A stretch of DNA of 64,000 bases from Dryas octopetala (lineage: Eukaryota > Streptophyta > Magnoliopsida > Rosales > Rosaceae): NCBI GenBank assembly GCA_963921425.1, contig OY992839.1, positions 7,915,409 to 7,979,408 of the forward strand. Reading direction: 5' to 3'. The notes below the pieces were generated by a model. The model did no database searches and had not been told where the DNA came from. It was given only the letters and a program-made list of their open reading frames with translations. The position numbers and the translations under genes were made by a program. Below are positions 34,275 to 47,100 of the stretch, in pieces. Each line of letters opens with the position of its first letter. Positions within the stretch are counted from its first letter, which is position 1.

Positions 34275-35453
34275 TTATTGCTTCAAACGAACCCACTGGT
34301 ACCGACCCTCCAAAGGCACGTCCTTGACAAAATCAAAGTTGTACCTGCAACCAAGCACCCACCGAATCAGCAAAACCAAAATTTAACAAATCAAAAAGGG
34401 AAAGAGGGAAAGTTGTTAGTTAGTTAGGGTTCGTTCCGATTCCCATTCACTGCTAAAATGCGCCTTTGGAGTAGTACACGAGACGGTACGTGGCTTATCC
34501 TGCGCACTATGACACAGAAAAAGAAAGAAAAAAAATTACGAAAAAAGAAAAGGACACTCACTTCTCTGTGAAGTGCTTTTGCTCGTACTTCTCGGCCGTG
34601 GCGAAGAACTCATCGATCTCCTCGCTCGGAACTTCGATTCTCGCCGGGAGTCTCCGAGGGAGAGACGCTGCCGGCGCCGGCGATGAGTCCATTTCGTCCG
34701 ATTCCAAGCACAGCTCGCTCGACGGCGTCGTTTCCCTGCTGATTATATAACGAACCAGAAATTGTTAAAATAGAGTGAGGAAACAAAGAGAGTTAGCGTT
34801 TCGCTTGGAGAAATTGAAGAGACAAATTGAGGAATGTGAAGTGAAATTAAACCTGAATTTATTGTCGGTAGGGGTTGAGTAGACGGTTTCAAAGCTCTTG
34901 GCCTGCAATAGTGGATAGTGTACATTTAAGTTTCAGAAGTGAAAATGAATTTGAAATTTAAATAGTAATAAATTAAATGGAGCAATAAAATCGAAGGAGA
35001 AACGTAAAATTGAAGGAAAAGGAAAAAAGAGAAAATTTCAAGTTAAAACTAAGCCTCTGTTTGTTTGCTAAGAAAATCCAACGGAATAGCAAAAAATTTA
35101 ACTGTTTCCGCTGGTTTTGCACCTTTTCCCCAGTATTCGAACAGAAAGAAAAATATCTGAAGCTCACTATGAGTAAAGGAATTGAGATTCACCTCCTCCT
35201 CCAGATCTAGAACCAGCTTTCCGTCGAAGACGACGTCGTTGAACTCGTTGCTGGAGCAGCAAGACGCGGGCGGCGGAGAGTGATCAGAACAGAAGCTCGA
35301 GCAGGAATCCATGGAGTTTTGGAGCTGACACATTGTTAGCGGCTGTGAGTATTGTCTGTGCGGAGGCGAAGCAGTGATTTTCCTCCTCTTGGAGACGCCA
35401 TTTGCAGCTGTGGTGGAGGCGTCCATGGCCGCCATTCGCTTACAGTCGCCCAT
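34275..35453 (-). CDS. KRP: KRP/ICK cyclin-dependent kinase inhibitor
   Basis: Predicted nuclear cell-cycle inhibitor of 184 aa that binds CDK-cyclin complexes. Exons in coding order: 35453-35193, 34902-34853, 34735-34562, 34344-34275, all GT-AG. The signature is the C-terminal CDK/cyclin-binding region: PSEEIDEFFATAEKYEQ, a K-HFTEKYNFDFVKD link, then VPLEGRYQWVRLKQ just before the stop. Upstream are a basic SKRRKITASP stretch near residue 21 (possible nuclear signal), a Ser/Cys-rich segment and an acidic LVLDLEEE segment at the end of exon 1. The second exon carries FETVYSTPTD, another conserved KRP motif. The length is near the short end of the usual 180-230 aa. I chose the ATG at 35453 because it begins the common MGDCKR-type start; an in-frame ATG upstream lies in GA-rich leader. 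The exact KRP number cannot be assigned by eye. Confidence 0.93.
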
Positions 35454-36799
35454 TTCTCTCTCTCGCTCGCAGTGCACGCACACGCACACAGTGTGTGTGC
35501 TTCTCTCTCTTTTTGCTATTTTTGGGTTTGAAAGCGAGGAGAGAGAGAGAGAGCGTGAGAAAAAAGTGGGAGATCCAAGAGGGATGTTGAGGGAGTGATT
35601 TGTTGGACGGTTCAGATTTCGTTAAATAGATTTAAATTTTAAATTAAAACAAAAAATAAATTTGGTGGTGGGATCGGGTGTAGTAGATGTTATTATTGGT
35701 TTTAAATGTGGTCCTGCTGCTGCTGGTGAATGGGTAAAAGGGTGACAGGGGAACGCCAACGGTGCCGTTACGAACATCTCGGCGCTTCACCAAAATACAT
35801 TTATGGCTTTTACGCTTCCACCAAAACGCAGGTTTTCTATGCCGTTTTCGGAAATTTATTTACCCACTTCTGCTTTTAATCCCAAATTTATATACCCTCT
35901 GTCCTCTGTAATTCCAATAAATATGAAAAATAAAATAAAATATTGTGATGAATAATAAAGTAATGCATTTTAGTTGTCCTACTGTGCTTGTGTGTAATTA
36001 ATATAGCGGTTATTTTTCACATCATACCTTTTTTTATTTTTTTATTGACACATCCTACTTATTAATAAATGTGATTTAGCGTTTGGCCAAATATGAATAA
36101 ATAAAGCATTTTTAATTTTTTACATCGTTTGAAATTCTAAAATTTTGAAATTTATTTTTGTATTAATAATTCATTTAGTGTGCATATTAATGTAATAGTT
36201 AAATAATAACTCAAAATATTTATATACATATTCAATAGTAGTCTCATTATTCTATTCTATTGAGGTCTTTTTGATGGTATGTTTACTTTTTATCATAATG
36301 GTTACAATAAATGAATTATTTTTAGTTAACTATAAAAAGATATGATAAAAAATTGAATTTTTTAAGCTGAACAAATCGTCAGTAAACAAATGTTTGTTTG
36401 GTTCAGAGTCGTCTTAACTAGTTTGCTAAACCATCTTATCCAATAAAACTCGGCTGCTTATCTGTTTTATGTGTTGCCATTCAAACTTTTAGTAAAAAAC
36501 ATGAAGTAAGGGTAATATTAAAAAAATAAAAAATAAATGGTAACTTCTTTAAAATTAGATAGTATCTCCAAACCAATCTCCAATTTTTTTAGTCTTGGTT
36601 TCTGTGTACTAGCTCCAGAACATTTGGAGAGTATAGTTTGCCAAATTTAAAAATCGGTTGAAGTTGCCCTCAGATCAATCTATATAAGCAAAAGTGAAAA
36701 TATTTAAAAAGCATAGTAAATTGGTATCAAGTTACCAACTATTCGATTTTTGATTAAACGATAAAAGATGACTTCAAATGGGACAAAATGTATAGTATA
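35454..36799. other. KRP upstream region and intergenic DNA
   Basis: The leader is rich in CT and AC runs (35450-35560), then AT-rich sequence without a recognised gene. Confidence 0.5.
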
Positions 36800-37700
36800 T
36801 GTAATAATATTTGACATGACACGAAGTTAGTGGGTTATAATTGACAATTTTTTGATATGAACACGATATTGACATGATATGTTAAACACGAATAATAAAC
36901 AGATCGGATTAGTGTCAAACATGTGTAACACGATTATGATACGTTAAATATGTTTGACTAGTATCATATGAAGAAAATGAGTAATTTTTCTCATTTTTTA
37001 TATTTATTGCAAGAGTTATTAAGAATTTAGAGTTTTATGATTTTGTTAATATCACAAGTGTTGCATAAGTGATAGTTTTGGTTTAAAAATAAAGAAAATA
37101 ATTAAATCTTTAAGTAAATTACTTTAAAGTTCATTTTATAACCTTTAGTGATAAACAAATCCACCTAAAAAGTTTGAATGATGAATAGGTCTACTTTGTA
37201 CAAATTAAGTCCACGTTATGTTTTGTTCCGTATTTTTTGCGCGGAGCCCTCGATGAGTGTTTTTTTTTTTTTTTAAGGGCAAATTGTCACTGTGTGACAG
37301 TGACAATCTATAGGGTGTTTTTGTAATTTAAATAACTACTGTCGCATAGTAACAATGATTGTCACTATCTGACAATGACAATTTTCGAGCGCACAATGAC
37401 ATTTTGCAGAGCACTCGGTGACCATGTCGAGTGCTCGGTGAAGGTGCCGAGCGCTCGGCTCATTAAAGTGAACTGGCCTATCAGTGTGTTTTTACAGGTG
37501 GGCTGGTCAATCAGGGTATTTTTCGTTTTAGATTTTTAAGAAAAAAAAACCTTAAATATTTATATAAAAAGTTATATATAGGTCAACTCTAAGTTGGATT
37601 AGAGTTAAGTCATTCAACACGATTAATTAAACGAGTTGAGTTAAGATTGGTTAGTAATTAATACGAACAAGACTCACTAACACGAATTACCACCTCTAAC
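36800..37700. repeat. Degenerate TE remnant with hairpins
   Basis: Words such as TGACATGACACGAAGTTAG (left) and GTTAGTGAG/CACGAATTACC (right) are loosely inverted across the block. The middle holds a clean hairpin, ATTGTCACTGTGTGACAGTGACAAT (about 37281-37305, with a similar imperfect one near 37348), and repeated GAGTGCTCGGTG-type words (37390-37450). No ORF. The class is unresolved. Confidence 0.45.
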
Positions 37701-40700
37701 AAAATGTACCCTTTTTTTATGAACAACAAAATGCACCCTTCGTTTTTTTTATGAACCACAAAATGTACCCTTCTAAGTTTACACCAAAGTTATCTCAATC
37801 ATGTTTTATACTTAGTTTTTAGATCCTAGTCATTGAGGGAAAGAAGCTTCAAGTGAGGATGAATTTCGAATGACCGAAATTGTTTATTGTTACTATTCGA
37901 TCACCTAAACTGTACATTTGTTAGATAAAAAATAAAATGATTTTACTGATTTCGTTGCAAGAAAGACTATTGAAAGAAGTCCTAAAATATGAATGATCTT
38001 GACCAATGAATTGAAGGTCAGATACTCACTTGAAATTTCCTCTTATATATTACAAATTCAAAGGTTATAAATCTACGAGTGTAACCTCACACACAGCCAA
38101 CAAGTTAATTAGGAATCCACCACTTTCTTTTCGTCACTTTTGAATTTATAATACGCCATGAAAATTAAAAGTAGTGAGCAAAAAGTCCAAATCCAAAGGT
38201 GAATTGATTTGAAAATGAGTAGCAATCAAATTTAATTCGTCCCCACACGACACACTCTCTCAAATTGATGTTGCCATTAGTACAAGGTTGCATTTGAAGC
38301 AATGGGACCAAAACCCAGCCAAGATGGTGATACTGATACATCCATATATGCCCACATTCAAATTATTACTTCTCTTTCTTTCAACTTAATTTCAAGCTAG
38401 CAGTAGTCGTTAGTACGTACCATCTTATGAACTGTGTATTGAGTGGTGTAGGACCTGGCTACCAAATTCAATATGCTCATATTATTGATCATGTAAGATT
38501 TGTTTGTCGCTCTGTAAAAGTTGGACCTCTCAGTGTAGATCTAATGATCTCTATGTGTGAGGTCACAGAATTGCCCACTTAATTAATATCAATCCCATCT
38601 TCTAGTCTCACCAATAGTACCGTCTTTGTTAGTCCATCTTGGAGGTGTTCAATGTCACGTTAAGTACATGTATAGGGTAATGTGAATTAGACGACATAAA
38701 CATCTTATTATAACACTTTGTATTACTAGACTATTTAACAAGAAAATATTTTGATGTGTGCGTATATATGCATGTGTATGTATGCCATTGTGACTGTGAC
38801 AGTGAAGTGGTAGCTTCATTAACACCCATGGCCAGGACTCGTAGCTTTCTGTAGCCATAATGTATGAGGATTGAGGTTTGAGACCAACATATGTAACTGC
38901 ACATGCAATACACCTAAAATGCTACATTTTAGTACACATTCGATTTCAAAATTTCAATTTCATAATACCTAGCTAGCTGGATGGTAACAACAGAGTTGCA
39001 AAATTACTGCTATGCATGTATGGGTTCACTGGGACGTTATAACCTGCAGATTGTAGCTGTTGGGTTTAAAGCAAACTTAGCAAACAAGTGAAAGTCGAAC
39101 TTGAATGTCATTGCCACTACTTGAGTGAGTGAATAATGTTAGGTCGATCTGTGTCATATATGCTAGCTGAGTGAGTGAGTGAATAATTTTTTATTTAGGA
39201 CCACAGCTCCACAGGAATGTTGGGTGTGAGAATTGAGATGGGTACGTACTCAACTCTTTTACTCGAGAGTAACCGTAATATCAGCTTCTTGCTCAGCTTT
39301 GTGTATGTCTATAATCATCTAGTGACTGGACCACTGGACCACCATCTTCCTAGAATCCTAGCCTCCTAGGTCCATTAGCTAATAAGCTATATGCTTGCAA
39401 AGCCCAAGCAAGAAGCAGTACCTTGGTTGTATAGGCCTGGGGTTAGCTACTCATGTCCTGTGTCCTGGGCTTGGGAATCTAGTACAATGAAGTAATAATT
39501 GTGCAACAGAAATCCTGAATTCACTGATTGATGCATAATGGTGATTGGTGAGTTTACAGAAGTACTGAAATGTTAACTGTATTGGGAGCTGGAACTGCAT
39601 GCGCCAATATTTATTGTGGCTTCTTTCTAAGTAAAAAAGAAAGAAAGGAGAGGAGTCAGAGGACATACAACACAGAGGCAACAGCTCTTTCCATAAGGGA
39701 GACTGACACCAACTGAGGTAGTTACATAATCGAATGAGAGTAGCCAGCTGTAATAAAGAGCATTCAGAGATTGCATGCTAGATTTTGTCAAGACCCATAA
39801 TATAACATTACACCATTTCATGAGGAATTATCATATCTATTTGAGAGGTAAGTGAGTCTAAGCTTTATATGTAAAAGGAAAAAAGCGAGCTCTGTAAGAT
39901 AACACAATGTTCATTGAAGAGCTTCTTGTGAGAAAAGAAGGCAAATATATAATCAAGACAGATGACATTGCCCAATGTACCTTAGAATCAATAGTCACAA
40001 TAGTGGGAGGAACAACTGAACAACATACAATCATGGTGGGAAAAGAAAGTAGATGAAATTTTAATGAATAGCATAGCATAAATATAATTTCAGCAACAAA
40101 AACTGGACCTCTGCCCATACACTAGTTTTCAGGTGGCAGAAGCTGCATTCTCTTCTTATAGGGTCGCAGCTAATAACTGCACAATCACAAACATTTGGAC
40201 AGATCAACAAGACTCAAACAGCACTGATGAGGCACAATACCCCTAGAGTTAATACCATCAATTCTTTCCCCAATGCCAACTTGCCCATTGTGAGATGACC
40301 TGTCTTTGGCCTAACCCTGATTATATCGAGTTATATCACATAGCGATGACAGGATTTAGCGCTTTGCATTGTTCTTTTTTGTTAAACTATGATAGTAGGC
40401 TACACAATAAGGAATGTAATCATCCATTGCGCACAATCCCCTTCTTGAACTGAATTTGTGACCCATCTATCAAAGGCAGAACTTTGAACTTGATCATACC
40501 TATGGGACAAGGGCAATGTATAACAAAATCTAATTCAAAATCTTATTAGGTATATATTTTTTTATAGGTAGCATGAAGAGAAAAACTTCCTAGCACTGAA
40601 AGAAAAAGAGTAGGAACTGCTCAGAGGCCCCAATACAAGATACAAACTGTGTTAAGAAAACCAAGTTGTAGGAGGCAGGGGACTCCTGCTAACTCTGTAA

Positions 40701-41103
40701 ATGTGCGTCACCAGATCACATAAGAAGAATCCACATCTCTCAATAACAAGGCATAAATGAGTTGATCAAAATATTACAGGCATAAATTGTTGAACCAATA
40801 AGCAAAGCTTTTGTATTGTAAAAATGTATAATGGAGAGGAAAATGAAAAGTCATTCCACTCACATGTAAATGGTCAAAAGAATTGGTGGGCACTGTTTAA
40901 TGTTAAGAACACAATTTCAATAGCTTGACATGGAACACAATGCTCAAGCATGCTCCAAAATTTATTCTCTATTCTACTATCACTGTATGTATTGCTTTCT
41001 ATGTAAAGAGGGTAAAATTAAACAACACATTGGGCGTCCCTAGTTGTATAATAGGAATCAGTGTTTCAGGAATGCCTATCTTTGTAGCATTTTCTGAGAG
41101 GTC
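37701..41103. other. Intergenic and 3' flank of the presequence protease gene
   Basis: No gene recognised in 3.4 kb. The last few hundred bases are presumably the 3' UTR of the minus-strand protease gene. ORFs at 39.4-40.1 kb lack any family motif. Confidence 0.5.
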
Positions 41104-44100
41104 TTAGAGGGCCTTCTTCACTTGAAAGAAGTTAGATCGCTCCTTTTGTGCTGCATCAACGTCATCTGGAGATGCCACTGCAACCGCAACCCCTTTGTCT
41201 TTGACAGCGTCAATTGCATCAGCAAATTCCTTGAAGTCCTTCACGCTGCAGGACAAAGAATGAACAAGTAAAATATTGAACTAGGTAAAATCTACCCAGG
41301 CATGCACCTCAAACAATGTTATGTTTTTCATACAAGAATCTAAATATGGAAATAAAACATTTACTCTTATTAACGATAATAAAGCAAGCATCATGTGAGC
41401 TGTTTATAGCCAAAAAATGAAGGAAAAATATTGAAGATCATGCTACTTCACTTGGATAAATATAAGTTGTAAAATTTAATTAACCTAGGTCAGGTTAGCA
41501 AGTAGAACACTCAGATTTCCTTCTCTATTATTCTAATTTAGCCTTTGCCTCAAATTTCCTTCTCTATTGTTCTAATCTAGTTTTTTGCGGAAGTATCACT
41601 TTAAAATTTTTCAAAGGGCAAATTAATCAAAATGACAATGATGGGATCACAATAATGGTTGCTTCTTCAATTGCACTGCCTTAGTACGTAGTGTCAATCC
41701 TTGGCATGCCTTACAATTTGAATATCAGGTCAAATCATTAATCAATTAACAGCATCTATACCTGGTTGACAATATCTCTTCTCGTCTCCTCTGCCTTTCT
41801 TCTTCTGTGACTCCCAATAAATGCCGCAATAAACTGCAGGAAAAAAAAAAAGGAAAAGGGCGACGGAAAAGGAATCATATATGCTGAAATGAACTTCTGT
41901 CGCTTGATGTTACATATTCTTAATTGTTTCCATCAAGAGTCATATACAGGTAAAACATTACTTTTTTTTTTCTTCTTGTTCCCTTGTGTATCTCCACTCT
42001 CCCAAAAAACAATAAATGATGTTCACATACCTACTATAACCTTTGGCATCAGGAAGCTGGTACGAATCAACATCTCCAATTGTCCCAATAATGGCCTTTG
42101 TAAGAGTATCATCATCCATTTCTAATTGACGTAGAAAATCCCCAGTTCCATCATATACATCAAGTGTCTTTAACAAGTTGGGATCCCGATAAGATAAGAA
42201 GGAAAATACTCCTACACAAATTTTCATAATGTTAGGTTCAGACAGCAATTAAAACTCCATGAAAACATAATAAAGAGCAAAGTTTTACCTGAGTGACTAT
42301 CAAAGTCACAAAAACCTCCATATGCTCCACCACTAACTCGCACACGGTCCCACAACCATGTATTACTAATGTGTTTGGAGATAACATATGCACTCCCATT
42401 AAGCCGATAACCAGTGTCATAAATGTTAGCTGCTTTTCCAACATAATTAACCTGTAGATGGTAAGAGTTTAGAATAAGTACTCCATAAAATATGCATAAA
42501 GGAACCATACAGAAAAAAGACTTTTATTTTAACCTGAGTAGGTATTATGATGGCTTCATTTTCTGAAGGCAGACGAGCATTCCAAGTAGGTGTTGAAACG
42601 GGAGAGTTGCCAGGCAGCAAATCCAGAAATTTGCTAACAAACTTCTCAGAGTTGGTAAGATTCTTCCCTTCAGCAGTCATATTAATTAAGCAACCTTCCC
42701 TAGAGAGTACGGACTTGCGAATCTCCTCAAGAGATGAAGAAATTCCATCCCAGTCTTGATCAACTTTCTCTTCAAGAGCTTGTAGAAACTCCAAATAACT
42801 AAGTAGACAGAATATACAAACTGTATCAGAAACTGTATTGGTCTCATTAAGTTTTTAGCATAGAATTATCCATAACTATAAGAAAAGAATTTCAAAAAAT
42901 TTGAAAACTTTCCAAATTATTCATATCAAGATGGTTATGATGTCACCCTATAGAAATTATTCCTTATTTCAAAGAGACCAGCATAGAACGATGGTACATG
43001 ACAAAGTTAAAATGGAAAGGTCCTGGAAATGAACCTAAATCTGTAAATATTCAACTAGGCATATAATCAACAGCTTGAAAATGGCAACAAAAAAAAATGT
43101 AATTAATTTCAATGCCATTGCCAACTCTAAGCCATAAATGATATTTCCATGTTGCTGAAAGTACACTTAAGAGAGACAGGAGTAGACACAGGAAAATGTA
43201 GAAAATGCAAGACAAGCCCTAAGGACAATCACATGAAAATTCCAGTCCAACCTGAAACCACCCATTTGTTCAGAAATCCACCCAGCGACATTTAGCTTTG
43301 CATCCATCCTTGTAGCAGCAATTCCATGACCACTACCTCTCAATCGGTTCTGAAAAAGACGTAACATAAATCCTAAGTTTTAATAATTAATGCTAAGGAT
43401 CAGTTCTGTTAGATTTTTCTTTGAATAAAATTTATAGAATACCTCCATTCTAGCTTTGCTTTGGGAAACAAACTGCTTAAACCGTTGCTGATCAGTGAAT
43501 TGGACTTCTTGAAGAACACAGTTGACCTGCAATAACATGAAAACGTAATCTATTATCTACAATTTCAATTAATAAGATAGAGGAAAATGATACAAATATA
43601 GTCAGTAATGGCACACCAATTGCATGCCAAGAAATCTCCCCCCATGTCATAGAAAAAAACAAGGATAAGTATGAAACAGGTCTCTTAGCATGTTCATAAG
43701 GAAGGGAATCCTTATACAGAAAGGATAACAAATCCTAATCATTTTTTTTTTCCAACTGATTAATGAAGAACAATGGAAATTTTGCATGGCAACAAGAGAA
43801 TTACTTATAGCCCTTAAGATAATGTAAGAACAGGCAAAGATTCTGAGTGTCCCATACTGACTTGGCCAATATCCCCCACCTAAAGCAATCTTTTCTTTAA
43901 GTTCTCTAACGTTTAAGATTGGGCAAGAGATTTGCAGTATTGTGGGTTTGCTCACATACGTGGCTTGAGCTAAATGGACTGCTTGTCCATCTCCTTTAAT
44001 ATTAGTTTCTGTTTTTCAATTAAATGCTTGTGTTTCCAAATAATAATAATAATAATAATAATAAGTATGAGTAGGAAAATGGATATCTTCATTCATCATT

Positions 44101-47100
44101 CAAATATAGTTCTTTTTAGTTATTGTTCTAGTGCTGATGTACACCTATGTACATAAACATTTCCCCACATCTGATGAACTGTTGTCAACACATGGTCCCA
44201 GAAGTAGATCACACAGTAAACCATCATTGGAAAGCCTGGAAACTTGCACCTTTGTGCAACCAAACTGAGAAGTGAAGAGCAAGAAGTACTAACAGCATAC
44301 TAAATTCTCTAAACACACCCACATACATGAAGCCCACTCCACATAATTTATTCCATATGTAATGAAAACTGGAAAACTCATTTGCTAACTCTGTAATGAA
44401 AAAGAAAAAAAAAAAATACCAGATGAAATAGGTCTTCAGCACGTCCTGCCATGGCTTTTCCTCGAACAATTATATGGCTACAGGGATCCACCTTGCCCCG
44501 TACAGATGATGTCATTGGATAAACTGATATTCCTCCAGTTTTCCTTCCAATCAACTGATTAAGTTGCACAAAGCTCAAGTCTTTTGTACCCATCTCCAGC
44601 AATGATTGACTGCGAAGATCATTATATAGTCAAAGAATACATCTAATTTTCTTTTCAATAACTTTTTATCCCAAAAAATAATCTTCTTTAAAGAAGCAAA
44701 ATGTGAAACTCAACTAATAGTTCATACATTACTGTCATTATTACAGTATTGACATCAGTAAAGAAGCAGTTCATTAGTGTGCATAATTATCATACTACCA
44801 CTGCTGCCACTGAAACTACTACTACCACTATTGATGCTTTGCCGTTAAGATTATTACATATTATTGTATTTTCTTTCATACGTACAATTTTCCGCTACGA
44901 TTAGCGGACATGGAAATGAGGGTCTTATTCAACAGTCACAGGGTATTCACATGGAAATATGCAGTCTTGTGTGTCTACAGCATAAAAAATATACATTTAT
45001 CTACAACAGTATACTGGCATGTAGAATAACCATAACTTATAAAAGAAAGTAATAGTTACGTACAAGTTTCTTGTAAACCAGGCATACAGTCCTAAAATTA
45101 TCCATAATTCCTATGTAATCGGATGTGAAAACTTTCATTAGTCTCCAAAAGAGTGTCAAAAATGGGAGGACAAGTTTTATGTTCTGAAATATCCAACATG
45201 AAGATTATCACTATAGCTCAGGTGTTCCACAAAAATCACAGCATTGCCCTTAAGAGTGACATGATTTATGAGTTGAGCATAGGCTTTTCTTAACTGAAAG
45301 ACTAATAAAACAAGATTCAATGGAAAAAGGACACTGGAATTAGTTTCGCTCAATGACAAATCTGAGGGAGGTGGTCACAAATGGGGATTAAGTAACAGGC
45401 AATTAAAACTAACACAATGAAATAGTACCTCTGACCAAGAGGGAGGAGATGGCAGTTTGGTCCAAAGACCGTAGGCTCAGCCATTGTGCGTTTTACCTTG
45501 ATAATTGAGAGGCTACAGTCGTAGGGCTTTAATTTGTTTCTAGAGAGGAGAGGTTCAATATCAATTTGTACAGTTACTTTAGGATAAAATTGTTAAATCA
45601 CCGGAAAATAAATATTGGCAGGGCCATTTAGTGCATGCTCGCAAGCCCATGGAGAACAAAGAAGAAAACTCTATTTTTGAGGTTCTTCATAAGTAATCCT
45701 TCCTTTTAAGAACAATTAATTTGGAGTACATCGTGTTATGTTTACAACAAAACCAATAATAATAAAGAAATTACGGTGACTCGTATTGAAGACAACATCT
45801 TACCAAAAAAGAGGTACCAAAGGAAGAAGCTCTTGCTTTAGTGAACTCATATTGAACACAACTTCAGTGTAAAGGACATCATTTGTGAAGAGGTCATGCT
45901 GCAACACTTTAACTCCATTGATATTCCCAACCTACATTTAACAAATAGGAGTTTTTTATTGTTTTAGGAGCTACCTAAAAGGAAACTTACACCAGAAATT
46001 TAAGGTGATGATAGTAACCTCTGTCGGAACAAGAGTAGGTTCCTTTGGAATGTCTTGCAGGGAGAGGCTTGGAACACTTCTCAAAGCTTCTGGTGGGTCA
46101 GGAGTTTCCTGCTTCAGTCGCAGCTCTTGCGTAGCACGTGCTAGCTCAGCAAGATCTTCTTCTGTCATACCTGCTTTAACTTTCTCCAAAATTTCTTTCT
46201 CAGCAGCTTCATCACGAGATGCTTTCTCTGGATCAGGCTGAGAAAGAAGTTACTTGTTAGGAGTAATAAAACAGCAAGCAAGTTTTGTGAAAAAATATAT
46301 AAATGATTACCTGCATTTCTATCACAACTCGATGAGGATTGTTCAAAATGAATTTCTCTATTAGAGGAGAGAAAACAGCTTTAGAGCCCTCCTCTTCTAT
46401 TCTGGCTTTTAGTGCTGTTAAAGGTTTCTCATACTTTAATGGCTCAAAGGGATCCATATCATATATCCATTTACCCTTTTAAAAAAAAAGTTATATTAAG
46501 TTCATGATCAAGAATAAATGACAAAAAAGATGGCAAACTTTTATTAAAAAAGAAAAAACCAAAACTAAAGATGGTTATATCTTACCATGGATCGGAGCAT
46601 TAAGGACAAGCCACGAGGAAATGATCCAGTGTTGTTTTCCCTAAGAGAGAACTCAATTGTATTCATGGATGCTTCTACAGCATCTGTGTCGAAACCTTCC
46701 TCTGCTAATTTTTTAAGTGTACTCATGACTAATTCTTCTACCTTTTGAATGTCATCTTCAGAAACACCCTTCAACCCAATACTAAATTGAGGTTGAAGGA
46801 GTTCATCTTCAACCCCACCACCAACTATCGCTTCTCCCAAGCCACTTTCCAACAAGATTTTCCTCAATGGAGAAGCAGGAGTTCCCAACATAAGATGATC
46901 CAAAAACCCAAGCGTAAGCTCAGTCTCCAAGTCTAGAGGCTTATCAGAGAGCAACCAATTGAGGGATACCATGTTTTTCTTCCTTAAATCACCACCTTCA
47001 CCAGCAGGATATTTCTCAGAAATCCTAATTGGTTCTGAAAATAGTTTTTGTGGTTCAACCCTTGATTCATTTGGTGCTGAACTTGCATCAAACATATCCA

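Noticed and set aside
39451..40118. Cluster of short minus-strand ORFs before the protease gene
   Set aside because: They have no shared frame, splice pattern or family motif.
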